In this document: in pieces, positions 1-9,659 of the stretch
Position numbering within the stretch: the stretch's first letter is position 1
Layout: every line of letters starts with the position of its first letter
From: Ceratopteris richardii
Taxonomy: Eukaryota; Streptophyta; Polypodiopsida; Polypodiales; Pteridaceae
Reading direction: 5' to 3'
NCBI GenBank assembly: GCA_020310875.1
Contig: CM035413.1
Span: 162,296,806 to 162,360,805 of the forward strand
Length of the DNA: 64,000 nucleotides
Translations under genes and position numbers: made by a program
The notes under the pieces: generated by a model
Databases searched by the model: none
What the model was told of the DNA's origin: nothing
Seen by the model: the letters and a program-made list of their open reading frames with translations, nothing else

Positions 1-544
1 ACTCATTCTACTCACTTCCCTAGACTAACAACTCACTACACACACTCCTAGAATGAGAAGTAGCAAGTGCGATTGAAAATGACTTACCAAAGAAGAGAAA
101 ATCACCACTCCTCCTCTTGCTTCAATGCAAAAAGCTACTTACCATCACACGAATGCCTCGGTTTGATTTGACAATCCCCGGCAAGAAGAATATGAAGAGG
201 TAATCACTCCAAAGGTAAAGCTAAATAGGTTAAAGAAGCAACTTTCTAAAGGCAATGAAAGAAGATCTTCAAGGAAAAGGTATCCAACTCAAAGGTTGAG
301 TTATGATAGTTTCATGGTGAAACATTTTGCATACATGATGCAGGTTATCAAAGACAAAGAGCCTGAGACATATGAAGAAGCTTGCACGCAAAAGGAATGG
401 AAGCAAGCTATGAAAGAGGAGATCAAAGCTCTCAAAGATAATCACACATGGGAGCTAGTGCCAAAGAAAGAAGGTATGAAGATTGTTCCAAATAAATGGG
501 TGTTTAAAGTAAAGAGTAATGATGATGGTTTAAAAACACTTTGA
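1..544 (+). pseudogene. Ty1/copia fragment: pre-RT linker and start of reverse transcriptase
   Basis: The stretch from about 250 to 540 encodes the basic pre-RT segment (SSRKRYPTQR-like) and the N-terminal RT block with motifs WKQAMKEEIKALK, TWELVP and PNKWVFKVK. It aligns by eye with the intact copia E in this window (RYTEWKEAMQEEIDALEENQ). Nothing downstream of the first RT block survives: homology stops near 540, where an opposite-strand gypsy fragment begins. Bases 1-250 lack a clean frame but fit the acidic and serine-rich linker between integrase and RT. Both ends are truncated, so this is a dead remnant. Confidence 0.75.
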
Positions 545-1434
545 ACTTTAGAGCAATTATAGAAATACCTCTGCAACCTGCAACCCACTTCTGCAATTTT
601 ACCCTTTGTGAACAATTAATTGTCACATCTTTTCCCCAATCTTGAACTACCTTTATTTGTTGCATGAACGGTCTTCCTAAGATCATTTTGTAATTACTTG
701 TCATACCAACTTGAAAAATAGCTAAAGTATGTTCAAATTCTACACCATAGGTTGTTACAATTATATTTTTCTAGGAGTCCTAATGGTCTTTCTACATTAC
801 CATCAACTAATTGTAACTTCGTTCTTATTGTTCATAGAGTTGGTGTTCCTCATTTCTCCCAAATTTCTTTCAATGGTACCCCTACTCCAACTCTTGTATC
901 CAAAATAGCTTTGGTCCTAATCCTCGAAAAGTGATTGGGAGGCATGTATTCCCTTCATCTCCCTCACTAAATGATCCAACTTTGTCTACAATTATTTTGA
1001 TTGTATATGTTCTTTCCACTGTGTCCTCCTTGATTGGTTGGTTTGGTTCTTCCAAGTTTAAATGTCTAGTTAATCTTTTCCATAGTTGGGGTTTAACTTG
1101 CAACAATTCTTCTAGGTTATGGAACATTTCACTTTGGTCCTCTTCAATTATTGTAAAGTGTTTCATGCTTCTTCTAAGGGCTTCTTATCTTTGCCTCTTA
1201 TTGTGGGTGTATGAAAGAATTTTGATCTTTGTTCATATTCTCTAGTGTAGTTTGGAAGTGTAGTCAGGCTAATTGTCTCCTCTCGATTATGATCTAGGTT
1301 GGCTTGTTCTATCATTTGTTGTTTCTTAGAAGCATCTAATTCTACAAAAAGGGGGGATCTCTTCTTCAGTCTTCTTCCATCTATCTTCTTGAACTCTAGC
1401 CCATGCGTCATGTTGCCAATTAGCTTCCACTTTT
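545..1434 (-). pseudogene. Ty3/gypsy relic: retropepsin-1 region of an A/B/F-like element
   Basis: On the minus strand, short broken frames show the order seen in gypsy A/B/F. First comes a leader similar to EELLKAKPELW (here EELLQVKPQLW), then GDEGNTCLPITFRG (A has GEEGNTYLPITYQG), then a degenerate protease region ending in MILGRPFMQQIKVVQDWG (A has MILGRPFLRQLQIVQDWG). The DSGA catalytic motif is not recognisable in any open frame. Several frameshifts are needed to join the pieces (504-704, 882-1166, 1163-1411). It is clearly more diverged than A, B and F are from each other, so it is an older member of the same lineage. Confidence 0.75.
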
Positions 1435-1656
1435 TGTTTGAGTTTGAGGTCTATGGAAGCATGCAAAAAACACAAGGAAGAAGAAGAAGCTTGGAGCACA
1501 ACACACAATACTACCACTAGCATGTACAAAGATAAGTGACCCGTTAGGGCTATAGGCATATCTACAATCCAGGGGAGAAAAACCTCCTAAAGAGGGAAAA
1601 AAGTGCCGAGGTGGTCCTAGTGTGTTCACACATATCATTACTTGAATTTATCAACA
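1435..1656 (-). repeat. 3' LTR of minus-strand copia G1
   Basis: Read on the minus strand this 222-bp unit begins TGTTGATA and ends AAACA. It is homologous to the plus-strand LTR at 1849-2078, which begins TGTTGATA and ends CCAACA; they share the TGTGTGAACACA and CTATAGCCCTAA blocks. The coding end of a copia RNase H lies immediately inside it (1657-1848), as expected for a 3' LTR. The outer side abuts the gypsy relic. Confidence 0.8.
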
Positions 1657-1848
1657 AATCCCCTCTAAGAGTGATGTAGTGAACAAGGAGCGGAACTCAT
1701 GTATAAGGAAGTGCCAAGCTATGTGAAATCAATCCACAAAAGGAAGTAAGCCCAAAGCTTTGCAGAAAGCTTCAAACTTCTCCCTAGGCAAAGCCTTTGT
1801 GAAAAGTTCTGCAATGTTCTCCTGTGTGGGAACGTATGCCAAAATGGT
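1657..1848 (-). pseudogene. Copia G1 RNase H C-terminus
   Basis: Minus-strand translation of about 1730-1850 gives the usual copia polyprotein end, with a motif of the type TKALPREKFEAFCKALGL followed by a stop. The same sequence recurs at 43053-43215 in copia L, so G1 and L are copies of one family. Only the last 60 or so codons remain because another copia (G2) was inserted at 1849 on the opposite strand. Confidence 0.75.
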
Positions 1849-2078
1849 TGTTGATATATTTAGCTAGTGATGTGTGTGAACACATAAGGATTGTCAGGGC
1901 ACTCTTTTCCCGCTTTAGGAGTTTTTTTCCCATAGTTTGTATATATGCCTATAGCCCTAATGGGTCACTTATTTTTGTACATTCTAATGTTAATACATTG
2001 AGTATTGTGCGTTGTGCTCCAAGCTTCTTCCTCCTCATTGTGTTGTTCACATGCTTCGATAGACCTCAAACTCCAACA
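1849..2078 (+). repeat. 5' LTR of copia G2
   Basis: A 230-bp LTR, TGTTGATA to CCAACA, followed one base later by a tRNA-Met primer-binding site. It is homologous in inverted orientation to 1435-1656. No 3' partner LTR for G2 is present, since the element breaks off near 5.2 kb. Confidence 0.8.
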
Positions 2079-2080
2079 AT

Positions 2081-2092
2081 TGGTATCAGAGC
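2081..2092 (+). other. Primer-binding site, initiator tRNA-Met type (copia G2)
   Basis: TGGTATCAGAGC lies two bases after the LTR end. This is the classic plant copia PBS complementary to the 3' end of initiator tRNA-Met. Confidence 0.85.
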
Positions 2093-2424
2093 AGGTCGTC
2101 GCTTCATCTAAGCCATCATCAACACCCCTCTGGTCACAATCTCAGAATCACACAAAATTTGGTGAGCATACTCAAGGTGAATAAGAGTTCAAAGTAACTT
2201 CACTATCTGGTGTTGAAAGCATGATTTCAGCCCGTTTTGGCCTCGTAACACACTATCATAGAGCTTGTGTAGGCAATTTTGTCTTTTTGTGCCAAAGTTA
2301 TATATAGGTTTTGGTTTGCGAGTATAAGCACCTCGAAGTCTGCTCCAAGTTTAGCAAAACTCGATAGGGTAGTTCTGTTCAACTTTTTGAGAGACTGTCA
2401 ATTTTTTGCATTAGGGTATTTTAG

Positions 2425-3240
2425 TCAATGGCCATGGCTCAAAGTAGTGATGTATTCCGTAAGTTGGCTATTGAGGATAAGTTGGATGGTACCAATTACC
2501 CATTATGGGATTATATGATGCATCATGTATAGGTTACAAAAGAACTATGGAATATTGTACAGGGTGTTGAATAACCTCCTATTACACCGGCAAACACAGT
2601 TGTTAAAAGTGATGCAGACGGTGTTGAAGATAGCGATATTCTTCATGTTCCTGTTCGTGTTGCGGTTCCTACTATACAGACTGCAGAGAAAATGCGTTGG
2701 GATGGCAGAGATGCTTAGGCACATGCATTGATATCTTTTTCTATCAAATGAGCCATTATTCCTCACATTCACTCTTGCAAAACAGCTAAGGATGATTGGC
2801 ATACACTTAGCCCTTTATACCAAGCAAGGAATGAGGCTCGTGTTGCTTACCTCCAAAAACAGTTAGAGAGTGAGCACATGAATGAAGGAGATTACATGGA
2901 CAATTTTGTGACAAAGATCAAAGATTTGAAGGAACAATTGATTTTTGCTGATGAATTCTTGCCTCATAATTCACTTATGCGGACTTATCTGAATGCTCTT
3001 CCTGATTCATATCAAAGTTTTGCTTCTACTCTTCATTTGATGATGAAAGGAAATCCAAATGCCTTAACATTTGAGTAATTAGTCTCTCTTCTATTGCACA
3101 AAGATCAATCTAGGTAGAACAAGTCCATTATGTGTGTTGCAGATCAAGCTTTCATGGCTAGTCAGAAGGGTAAATGTAAATGGAGCTCTTCTACTAGTAA
3201 GAAAAAATCTACTAATTTTGTACAATCAAAGAAGGATGAA
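2425..3240 (+). pseudogene. Copia G2 gag, broken
   Basis: The frame opens near 2425 with AMAQSSDVFRKLAIEDKLDGTNYPLWDYM-like sequence. The LDGTNYPLW block is typical of the copia Gag N-terminus. It is interrupted by an in-frame stop near 2530 and by frameshifts. A later piece at 2878-3078 carries the end of the Gag core (YMDNFVTKIKDLKEQL, TYLNALPDSYQSFA). The knuckle region, about 3260-3350, is decayed (a FCKYHKGNDN-like start followed by stops). Confidence 0.75.
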
Positions 3241-3470
3241 AAGGAAGAGAATAAAACAGAAAAGTGAAAATTGTTTTGCAAATACCATAAAGGAAATGAT
3301 AATTTCATAAAGAGTTGTCCAAAATTGGCTGCTAAAGAGGCAAGGAAGAAAGAGGCTTGAATGGTTGTTGCAGAGGCCTCTACACCCAAAATGGAGTCTA
3401 CTAATCTTGTGTAGAATGAAGAATGGACATTTACCATTGTTTGTAGTTTTGATCCATCTTCTCATGAATA

Positions 3471-3869
3471 GTGTATGTCTATAGTAGACTCATATGTTTG
3501 GTCCTTGATAGTGGGGCATCCAAGCATATTACCTTGCTGTGCAGTTTCTTCACTTCACTCGATCTTGCCCCTACAAGGAATACTATCACATGCACCAACA
3601 ACTCCTCTTATCCTATCATGGGAGTTGGTAATATCATTCTGGCTACTGTTGATGGTAGTTCTTTTACATTGTCGGATGCTTTATTTGTGCCAAGGATCAA
3701 GAAGAATTTGTTATCAGTTTCAGCTTTAGCCAAGATTCGCTTGGTTGTGAAATTTGTTGATGATAGATGTATAGTTCATGATCTGTCAAACGGTGATGTC
3801 ATCATTACTTCTAGCATTTTATGTCATGGACTGTATGAAACTCATAGACTATCAAAAATCTATGAATGA
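3471..3869 (+). pseudogene. Copia G2 aspartic protease and pre-integrase segment
   Basis: This 132-codon open stretch contains the retropepsin active-site motif LDSGASKHIT. It is followed by the copia-typical block DALFVPRIKKNLLSVSALAK and a C-terminal stop after HRLSKIYE. Flanking frames are shifted relative to gag and integrase, so it survives only as an isolated piece. Copia L carries the homologous region up to 45284. Confidence 0.8.
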
Positions 3870-3879
3870 TTCAGCATTT

Positions 3880-4560
3880 TTAGTACAAGATTCTCAGGCT
3901 TTGTCAGATGTAAATCTTTGGCATGCACACTTTGGTCATCTGAATTTTGCGAGTTTGCTATGCTTATAGAAATTTGGAACAATGTCCTCTCTACCCAAAC
4001 TTAAGGCACCTACTAAACATGTCTGTGAAAGTTGTATTCTGGGAAAAATGCGGTGTTCCTCATTCCCAAAAGATGGTTCAATTCGAACTACTCAGAAATT
4101 GCAGCTTGTTCACAGTGATGTCTATGGTCCTATACAGACACCCTCTTTTGGAAACTATCTTTACTTTGTGACTTTCATAGATGATTTTTCCAGGCATGCA
4201 TGGGTATATCCATTGAATGCAAAGTCCAAAGTTTTTATGTGCTTCAAACAATTTTTGGTTTTAGCTGAAAATCTATCAACATGTAAAATGAACACCCTCC
4301 ATTCTGATCGAGGGGGGGAATATATGCCTTCTGATTTTAATGCATTTCTTGCTAAAAATGGGATAACACATCAGTGTAGAGTGTTGTATACACCTCAACG
4401 AAATGGAGTTGCTGAATGGAAGAACAAGTCACTCATGGAGATGGTGAGGTGTATGGTCAAGAGTCAGGCTTTACCACATAGTTTCTGGCTTGAGGTTGTT
4501 ATGTGTGCATCATATCTCCTTAATAGGTGTTTGACTAAAGCAGTCTATCACTCCATATGA
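3880..4560 (+). pseudogene. Copia G2 integrase core
   Basis: The zinc domain is split: WHAHFGHLNFASL appears near 3917 and CESCILGKM near 4022, with a stop between them at about 3967. The catalytic core is readable in 3982-4560 with HSDVYGPIQT, FVTFIDDFSRHAWVY, LHSDRGGEY and PQRNGVAEWKNKSL, which supply the D, D and E positions. The frame ends at a stop at 4560. Position 4436 reads EWKN where copia E has ERKN. Confidence 0.8.
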
Positions 4561-5210
4561 GGCTTGGCATTGTTGTAAGCCATATGTTGCTCAACTGTGT
4601 GTTTTTGGTTATCTAGCATATGCATGTGCCTAAACAACACGTAGGGATTGGATGATAAAGTAGTGAAATGTATTTTTCTTGGGTGTAGTTTTGAAAGTAA
4701 AGGCTATTGTCTGTACCATCCATAGATTAAATGCATTTTGGTTAGCCATAATGTTGTTTTTTGTGCAAGATTCTATTTAGCCATTACTTTCATGTACTAA
4801 GGAGACATCTGTTAGCTCCAAAGACATGTATGATACTTTGCTGCCTCTTTTTAAAGGTATACAATCTAGTGTTGGTCCTAATGAGGAAATTTCTAAATGT
4901 GATGATGCAGATCATTCCATTTCTGATGCGGATTTACATGATGCACTTGTTGATGAGAGAGCTAATATTGAGGAGGCAAAAACTATGCAAAAATGGTTGG
5001 TAGATGAGAGAGCTAATATTGAGGACGCAAAAACTATGCAAAAATGGTTGGTACAAACTTTGTGTGACAGCATATTAGATGCACCTTTGTCAAATCATAC
5101 TTATTTTGGCTCTCATAGTGCTTCTTTTGCATTAGATTTCTATGTTATGGATGCCTCTAGTCTCTATGATGAGAATGATCCTGTTTTGTTTGATGTTGCA
5201 GAGCTAAAGA
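4561..5210 (+). pseudogene. Copia G2 integrase C-terminus and pre-RT linker, truncated
   Basis: Fragments in several frames include the end of the integrase (KAKVVKCIFLGCS-like) and an acidic linker in 4826-5210. The linker contains a 51-bp tandem duplication (copies starting at about 4952 and 5003) encoding DERANIEEAKTMQKWLV and DERANIEDAKTMQKWLV. It ends with MDASSLYDENDPVLFD, matching copia L at 44460-44492 (MTSSLYDENEPVLFDE). Homology stops near 5205, just before RT, so RT, RNase H and the 3' LTR are lost. Confidence 0.65.
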
Positions 5211-5478
5211 GAGCACAAAGTAGAGAAAAAGACGGGCCCCAAAATTTTTCCGATTTGGACATCATATTTTTGTATCATAACCATTCTTGTATATATTTTC
5301 CAATGTAAAGGCACTAGAGGAGTCCTCTAGATGCATCCCCACAGAAGATTAGAGACTTACCCATGTAAAATAGTAGGAAATTAGTCTTTTAGTGAATAAA
5401 GTGCCGGTCTCTTGTGTGAAAGGACCATTTTTAGGGCACAAGTATATAAGTCAATTTGTGACTCTTTGTAGAAACTTT
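5211..5478. other. Unassigned AT-rich stretch between copia fragments G2 and H
   Basis: No open frame or homology to other parts of the window was recognised. It could be a decayed LTR fragment or intervening DNA left by deletion. Confidence 0.4.
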
Positions 5479-6024
5479 TTAACTTGCATCTATCTCACTG
5501 TTTGGAGTAGCAGTTGCTTCTTCGGCTCTACTGTGAGTTGAATTTGGAGACAAAGACTGACTCCCCCTCCATGTTAAACATTCTTCATTTGATGTAGAGG
5601 CCTCTGGACCTAAAACCTTTGTGCTTGATTGTTGGACTTCTCTTTGATTTGTTCCTGCATATTCATCACAATCTTCTTCAAGAATCTTTTCCTTTCCTTT
5701 ATCTTCATACCATGGTTTTAGTTCATCAAATACCATATCTCGTGAGACTCTTACTTCCTTTGTTCTAGGGTTTTAACACTTGTATCCTTTTTGCTCCGTC
5801 GAGTAGCCGATAAAAATGCATTTTTCTGACCTTGGTTCCATCTTTATTCTAACTTCTTGTAGAATGTGAACAAAGCAAACACATCCAAACACTTTTAGGT
5901 GTGTAAGATCAGGTTTCTTACCGAAAAATACCTCCTCTAGAGTCAAGTGATGTATTCCCGATGTTGTGCACCTATTCATCAAATAAATGGAAATTGTGGT
6001 AGATTCAGCCCAATAGTACAATGG
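5479..6024 (-). pseudogene. Copia H integrase C-terminal part, left of the copia I insertion
   Basis: Minus-strand translation gives YYWAESTTISIYLMNRCTTSGIHHLT, FFGKKPDLTHLKVFGCVCFVH and CIFIGYSTEQKGYKC. It then continues, after a stop at about 5774, with the serine-rich linker SRDMVFDELKPWYEDKGKEK. It is collinear with copia E (YLMNRAPTSGIHGLT, YGKKPDLSHLKIFGC). It joins to H sequence at 24335 across the insertion of copia I; the 5-bp AATGG at 6020-6024 is repeated at 24335-24339. RT and the 3' LTR of H are missing. Confidence 0.85.
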
Positions 6025-7270
6025 TGTTGAGGATCTCACGACTCTGAGACCACTTATTGATGGCCGTTGCGGCAAAGGCTTGAACCTTGTCAAGCCTGCG
6101 GAAATCGCCGCGCCACCGAAAAGATGCTAAGCTAGAGCGATATTAGAACACCTCCATAATCAACAGTAGCTTAGCAAGGTTACTGCCACTCAAACATATA
6201 AGACTGCGTTTTGAATTTACTGAAAAATTCACTGGAACTTCATCGGACTGTCACCAGACTGACACCGTAGTTATACTGGAATCCTACCGGAATCAACTCC
6301 TATTCTGTTTGTAATTACTTCAAGTGAGTATACAAGAAGTAAGGAAGTGATGCGTGAACTTCCTTCACTGAGTGAACACTTTCTGAAGTTTAAGAAAAAA
6401 CTTCTCCAGTTCAAAATGTCTCTTTTCGGTTAGACTTTGTACTGTGTGTACATATCCATTTCACGGAAATCTTTGAAGAACTGATAGTAGAGATGTCTAG
6501 CTATAAGATAAGCTATCTCTCATACAAAACCTTAATTTATTATGCGAGATATACTTCGTTGTTCTACTGGAAAACATGTTTTCTGAGAAAATTGTAACTA
6601 ACCAAAAAAGCGTTTACTAAGACAACTGTAATTGACCGAAACATTCGTTTACTGAGAGATTACCGGGAGACACGTTTACTGAACGAATTGTAACTGTTAA
6701 CGAACTTTCTACCGTAACACGAAAATACTCAGAGTTCTTCACATACGAACAATGCACACAAACTTCCACATGAACATGTGTTTTCTATTAGAGAAGATGT
6801 GTACAAATTAGCTTGGCCTCTTCTTGCTCAAGCTATAGAAACTCTCCTACACTGAGTAGTTTCTTCTTACCATCTCTCTCAGATGAATACCTGACATTTC
6901 AGGTTTTTGTTATTCATCTGTACATATGCGATCTCTGGCGTCTTCTCAAAACTTCTCTCTCTCTATTTTTCTCCCTCTTTCTTTACCTCTATATGCGCTC
7001 TATTTAAACTGCGCGCTCTTCTCATGCACGTTCTAGCTCGCACTTCCTCTCTTTTATTCTTATGCACGTTCTCTCTTTATATACAGTTTGATTCGGTGTA
7101 ACAAACTCTCTCAACCTCTGATTCTGCAAGATTCTGTGCTGTACATAACGGTCGTGAATTTGTCCCTTCATTAAGGCTTTTGATTTTATGAATTTTTGAT
7201 TCTGTTTCTCTTTATCTTTCTTTTTCTTTATGTCTATCTGTATGTCAAATTTGTGAGTGATTCTTCAACA
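6025..7270 (-). repeat. 3' LTR of copia I
   Basis: A 1246-bp LTR reading TGTTGA...TCAACA. It contains an AT-rich U3 and a TATA-like ctttatata (minus-strand TATATAAAG) at 7075-7083. Its partner is at 23089-24334, with the same length. Confidence 0.92.
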
Positions 7271-7278
7271 GCTCCCCC

Positions 7279-8415
7279 TCAATCACTAATTTGACTCTTC
7301 CTGTCTTCATATATTTTTCTTTCTTTTATACCTACCATTTCTTTGAATCTGCTTGTCTTTGTTCCATCCAAGCTCTTTGTCAAAATATCTGCAATCTGAT
7401 CTTTTGTCGGAGTGTATATTATTTCTATGTCCTTTTCCATTACCTTTTCCCTCAGGAAATGATACTGAATTTCTATGTGCTTTGTTCTTGCATGAAATAC
7501 TGGATTTGCTGCAAGATACAGCGAGCTCATATTATCTCCATGTATGATAAGTATACCTTGATCAATACCCATGCTTTTGAACAAGGTCTGCATCCATATC
7601 ACTTCTTTAGCTGCTTCTACAAGTCCTTTATATTTTGCTTCTGTTGATGATAACGCCACTGTGTGTTGTTTCTTCGAACACCAGCTTACTAGCTTATCTC
7701 CTAGGTATATCATATACCCATGTGTTGATCTTCTGTCATCTTGACTTCCTGCCCAGTCTGAGTCACTGAATGCTCTCAGCTTTATATCTGATGTAAAAGG
7801 ATAACATAATCCTTCCTTTATAGTTCTTTTGATATATCTAAGAACTCTCTGTCCTGCAACCCAATGTTGATCCTTCGGACAATGCATGAACTGTGAGAGA
7901 ACTCCCACTGCATAGCTAAGATCTGGTCGTGTTAGTGTAGCGTAGATGAAGCTTCCCACTAACGACTGATATTTCCTCATATCTTTAAACTCTGCACCAA
8001 TGTATTTGCTGAGTTTATGATTTGCTTCAAGCGGTGTCGAAGCTTCTCTGCAATTCCCCATATTAAACTTCTTTAGTAAGTTTAGGAGGTACCTTTCTTG
8101 TGTAACATATACACCATGATTTGTGTATGTGATTTCCATTCCAAGAAAGTATGATAACTTTCCTAGATCACTCATCTGAAACTCCTTTTCAAGTAATCTC
8201 TTTACTTCTTTAATTCCTTCATCTGAAGTACCTGTGATTATAATGTCATCTACATAAATGCAAATGTAGATCATACCTTCTTCTGTTCTCTTGATGAGTA
8301 GACTTGCATCTTCTTTCGAACTTTGGTATCCAAGTTCATTGAGATATTCACAAGCCTGTAATTCCAAGCTCTTGGAGCTTGCTTCAGTCCGTAAAGTGCT
8401 TTTCTTAATCTGCAA
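7279..8415 (-). CDS. Copia I reverse transcriptase C-terminal half and RNase H
   Basis: The frame carries the RT catalytic box IYVDDIIITG, the block LGKLSYFLGMEITY, the connection LTRPDLSYAVGVLSQFM, and RNase H motifs SDSDWAGSQDDRRSTHGY, ALSSTEAKYKGL and DNMSSLYLAANPVFHARTKHIEI. It ends 9 bp from the 3' LTR. The real start is upstream in the gag-RT frame (8271-9425). The two frames overlap around RAWNYRLV / ACEYLNELGY, and comparison with copia E (RAWNQRLVDYL) places a single-base deletion near 8345-8350. Apart from that shift the domain looks complete. Confidence 0.85.
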   Translation of the reverse strand: MQIKKSTLRTEASSKSLELQACEYLNELGYQSSKEDASLLIKRTEEGMIYICIYVDDIIITGTSDEGIKEVKRLLEKEFQMSDLGKLSYFLGMEITYTNHGVYVTQERYLLNLLKKFNMGNCREASTPLEANHKLSKYIGAEFKDMRKYQSLVGSFIYATLTRPDLSYAVGVLSQFMHCPKDQHWVAGQRVLRYIKRTIKEGLCYPFTSDIKLRAFSDSDWAGSQDDRRSTHGYMIYLGDKLVSWCSKKQHTVALSSTEAKYKGLVEAAKEVIWMQTLFKSMGIDQGILIIHGDNMSSLYLAANPVFHARTKHIEIQYHFLREKVMEKDIEIIYTPTKDQIADILTKSLDGTKTSRFKEMVGIKERKIYEDRKSQISD

Positions 8416-9425
8416 ACAAAATTTGGGTATCTGGAACTTACAAACCCTTCCGGTTGTTCCATGTAGACTTCATCTGATATGTATCCATTCAGAAATGCGT
8501 TCTTTATATCTAGCTGACTTAGCTTCCATCCTTTTGATGCTGCTATAGCAATTACTGTCCTTATGGTTGACATCTTTGCCACCGGACTAAACGTCTCATC
8601 ATAATCTATACCATGTGTCTGAGCATAGCCTTTGATAACCAGTCTAGCTTTGTATATGGCTATCCTTCCATCTGCAAGTTTCTTAACTTTGAAAACCCAT
8701 TTATTTCCGATCACTTTCTTACCATTTGGTTTTGGAACAAGTTCCCATGTCTTGTTCTCCTCCAGTGCGCTGAACTCTTCTTCCATTGCTTCTTCCCATT
8801 GCTTCTTACCTTTAGCTTCATCATAGTTCTGAGGTTCTTCATCATCTTTTACCATATATGCATAATTTTTCTGAGTTATGTACGAAGTATCATAGGAATA
8901 CCTTTCTGGTTGTTTCCTTACCCTGTTTGACCTTCTTGGTTCAAACTCTTCATGTGTATCTGAATACACTTCCTCATTTGCGTAGTTGTTGTAAGTGGTG
9001 TTGTAGGATTGAGTCTGTCCCCAACTTCTTGCTCCACCTCTACCATAGCTTCCTCTTTGATTTTGTCTTCCTCTTTGAAAGTTATTTTGATATCTTCTGC
9101 TTCTACCTCTGTTGTTACTATTCTGATTTTGAATTGATCCTTGTTGATTGTGCCAGCAATCATGAGCCAGATGATTACTGAGTCCACAAATCCAGCAAGC
9201 CTTCTTATTGTTATTCTGGCTACTTCTTCCTCTTCCAAAACCTCTTTCTCTTCCTCTGTCGGTGCCTTTACCTCTTGCATAATAAGCTTGAGAACTCGAC
9301 TCTTCTTCATCTTTTGACTTACCTTTGTCTGCTTTCTTCTTGTTCTTCATGTACATTGCAGAACTTTGTCCTTTATCTGCATCTCCTTTTAGGTCTTGCT
9401 CATATGTGAGCATCAAACCAAGCAA
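8271..9425 (-). CDS. Copia I Gag C-terminus fused in frame to RT N-terminus
   Basis: The frame starts in Gag (LGLMLTYEQDLKGDADKG), passes a canonical CX2CX4HX4C knuckle (CWICGLSNHLAHDCW) and RGG-type basic repeats. It then goes directly into the pre-RT linker (EPRRSNRVRKQPERY) and RT blocks (WEEAMEEEFSALEENKTWELVP, VARLVIKGYAQTHGIDYDETFSPVAKM-like, LDIKNAFLNG, LYGLKQAPRAWN). About 550-600 residues of protease and integrase that copia E has at this point are absent, yet the frame stays open. The end after RAWN is out of frame because of the deletion near 8345. Gag upstream is cut by gypsy A. Confidence 0.85.
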   Translation of the reverse strand: MLGLMLTYEQDLKGDADKGQSSAMYMKNKKKADKGKSKDEEESSSQAYYARGKGTDRGRERGFGRGRSSQNNNKKACWICGLSNHLAHDCWHNQQGSIQNQNSNNRGRSRRYQNNFQRGRQNQRGSYGRGGARSWGQTQSYNTTYNNYANEEVYSDTHEEFEPRRSNRVRKQPERYSYDTSYITQKNYAYMVKDDEEPQNYDEAKGKKQWEEAMEEEFSALEENKTWELVPKPNGKKVIGNKWVFKVKKLADGRIAIYKARLVIKGYAQTHGIDYDETFSPVAKMSTIRTVIAIAASKGWKLSQLDIKNAFLNGYISDEVYMEQPEGFVSSRYPNFVCRLRKALYGLKQAPRAWNYRLVNISMNLDTKVRKKMQVYSSREQKKV

Positions 9426-9659
9426 CTGATTTAAATCTGGTACAAAATGATTTAGAGATAGTTCAGTCGAGAGTACGAAAGGTTTTCACCTTTCATCTCC
9501 TCTCAAACCTGTTAGCAGTTGCGCTATCAATCTGTGATCTTCAACATCTTCATTTATGGATCTAAGACTATCTGCTAGATCCTTCATCTTAGTGACATAG
9601 TCACTAATGCTTTGATTCGACTTCTTTTTGAACGTTGTGAATTCGGACCATAAGCTAGC
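9426..9659 (-). pseudogene. Copia I gag, middle segment
   Basis: Minus-strand reading gives LWSEFTTFKKKSNQSISDYVTKMKDLADSL-like sequence, then LLTGLRGDERW. This is the central copia Gag core, collinear with copia H and E Gag (YTLNGLREDERWKPF). A stop near 9490 or a small shift separates it from the downstream frame. It was once continuous with 22653-22979; gypsy A inserted at 9659/9660, leaving CTAGC on both sides. Confidence 0.7.
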
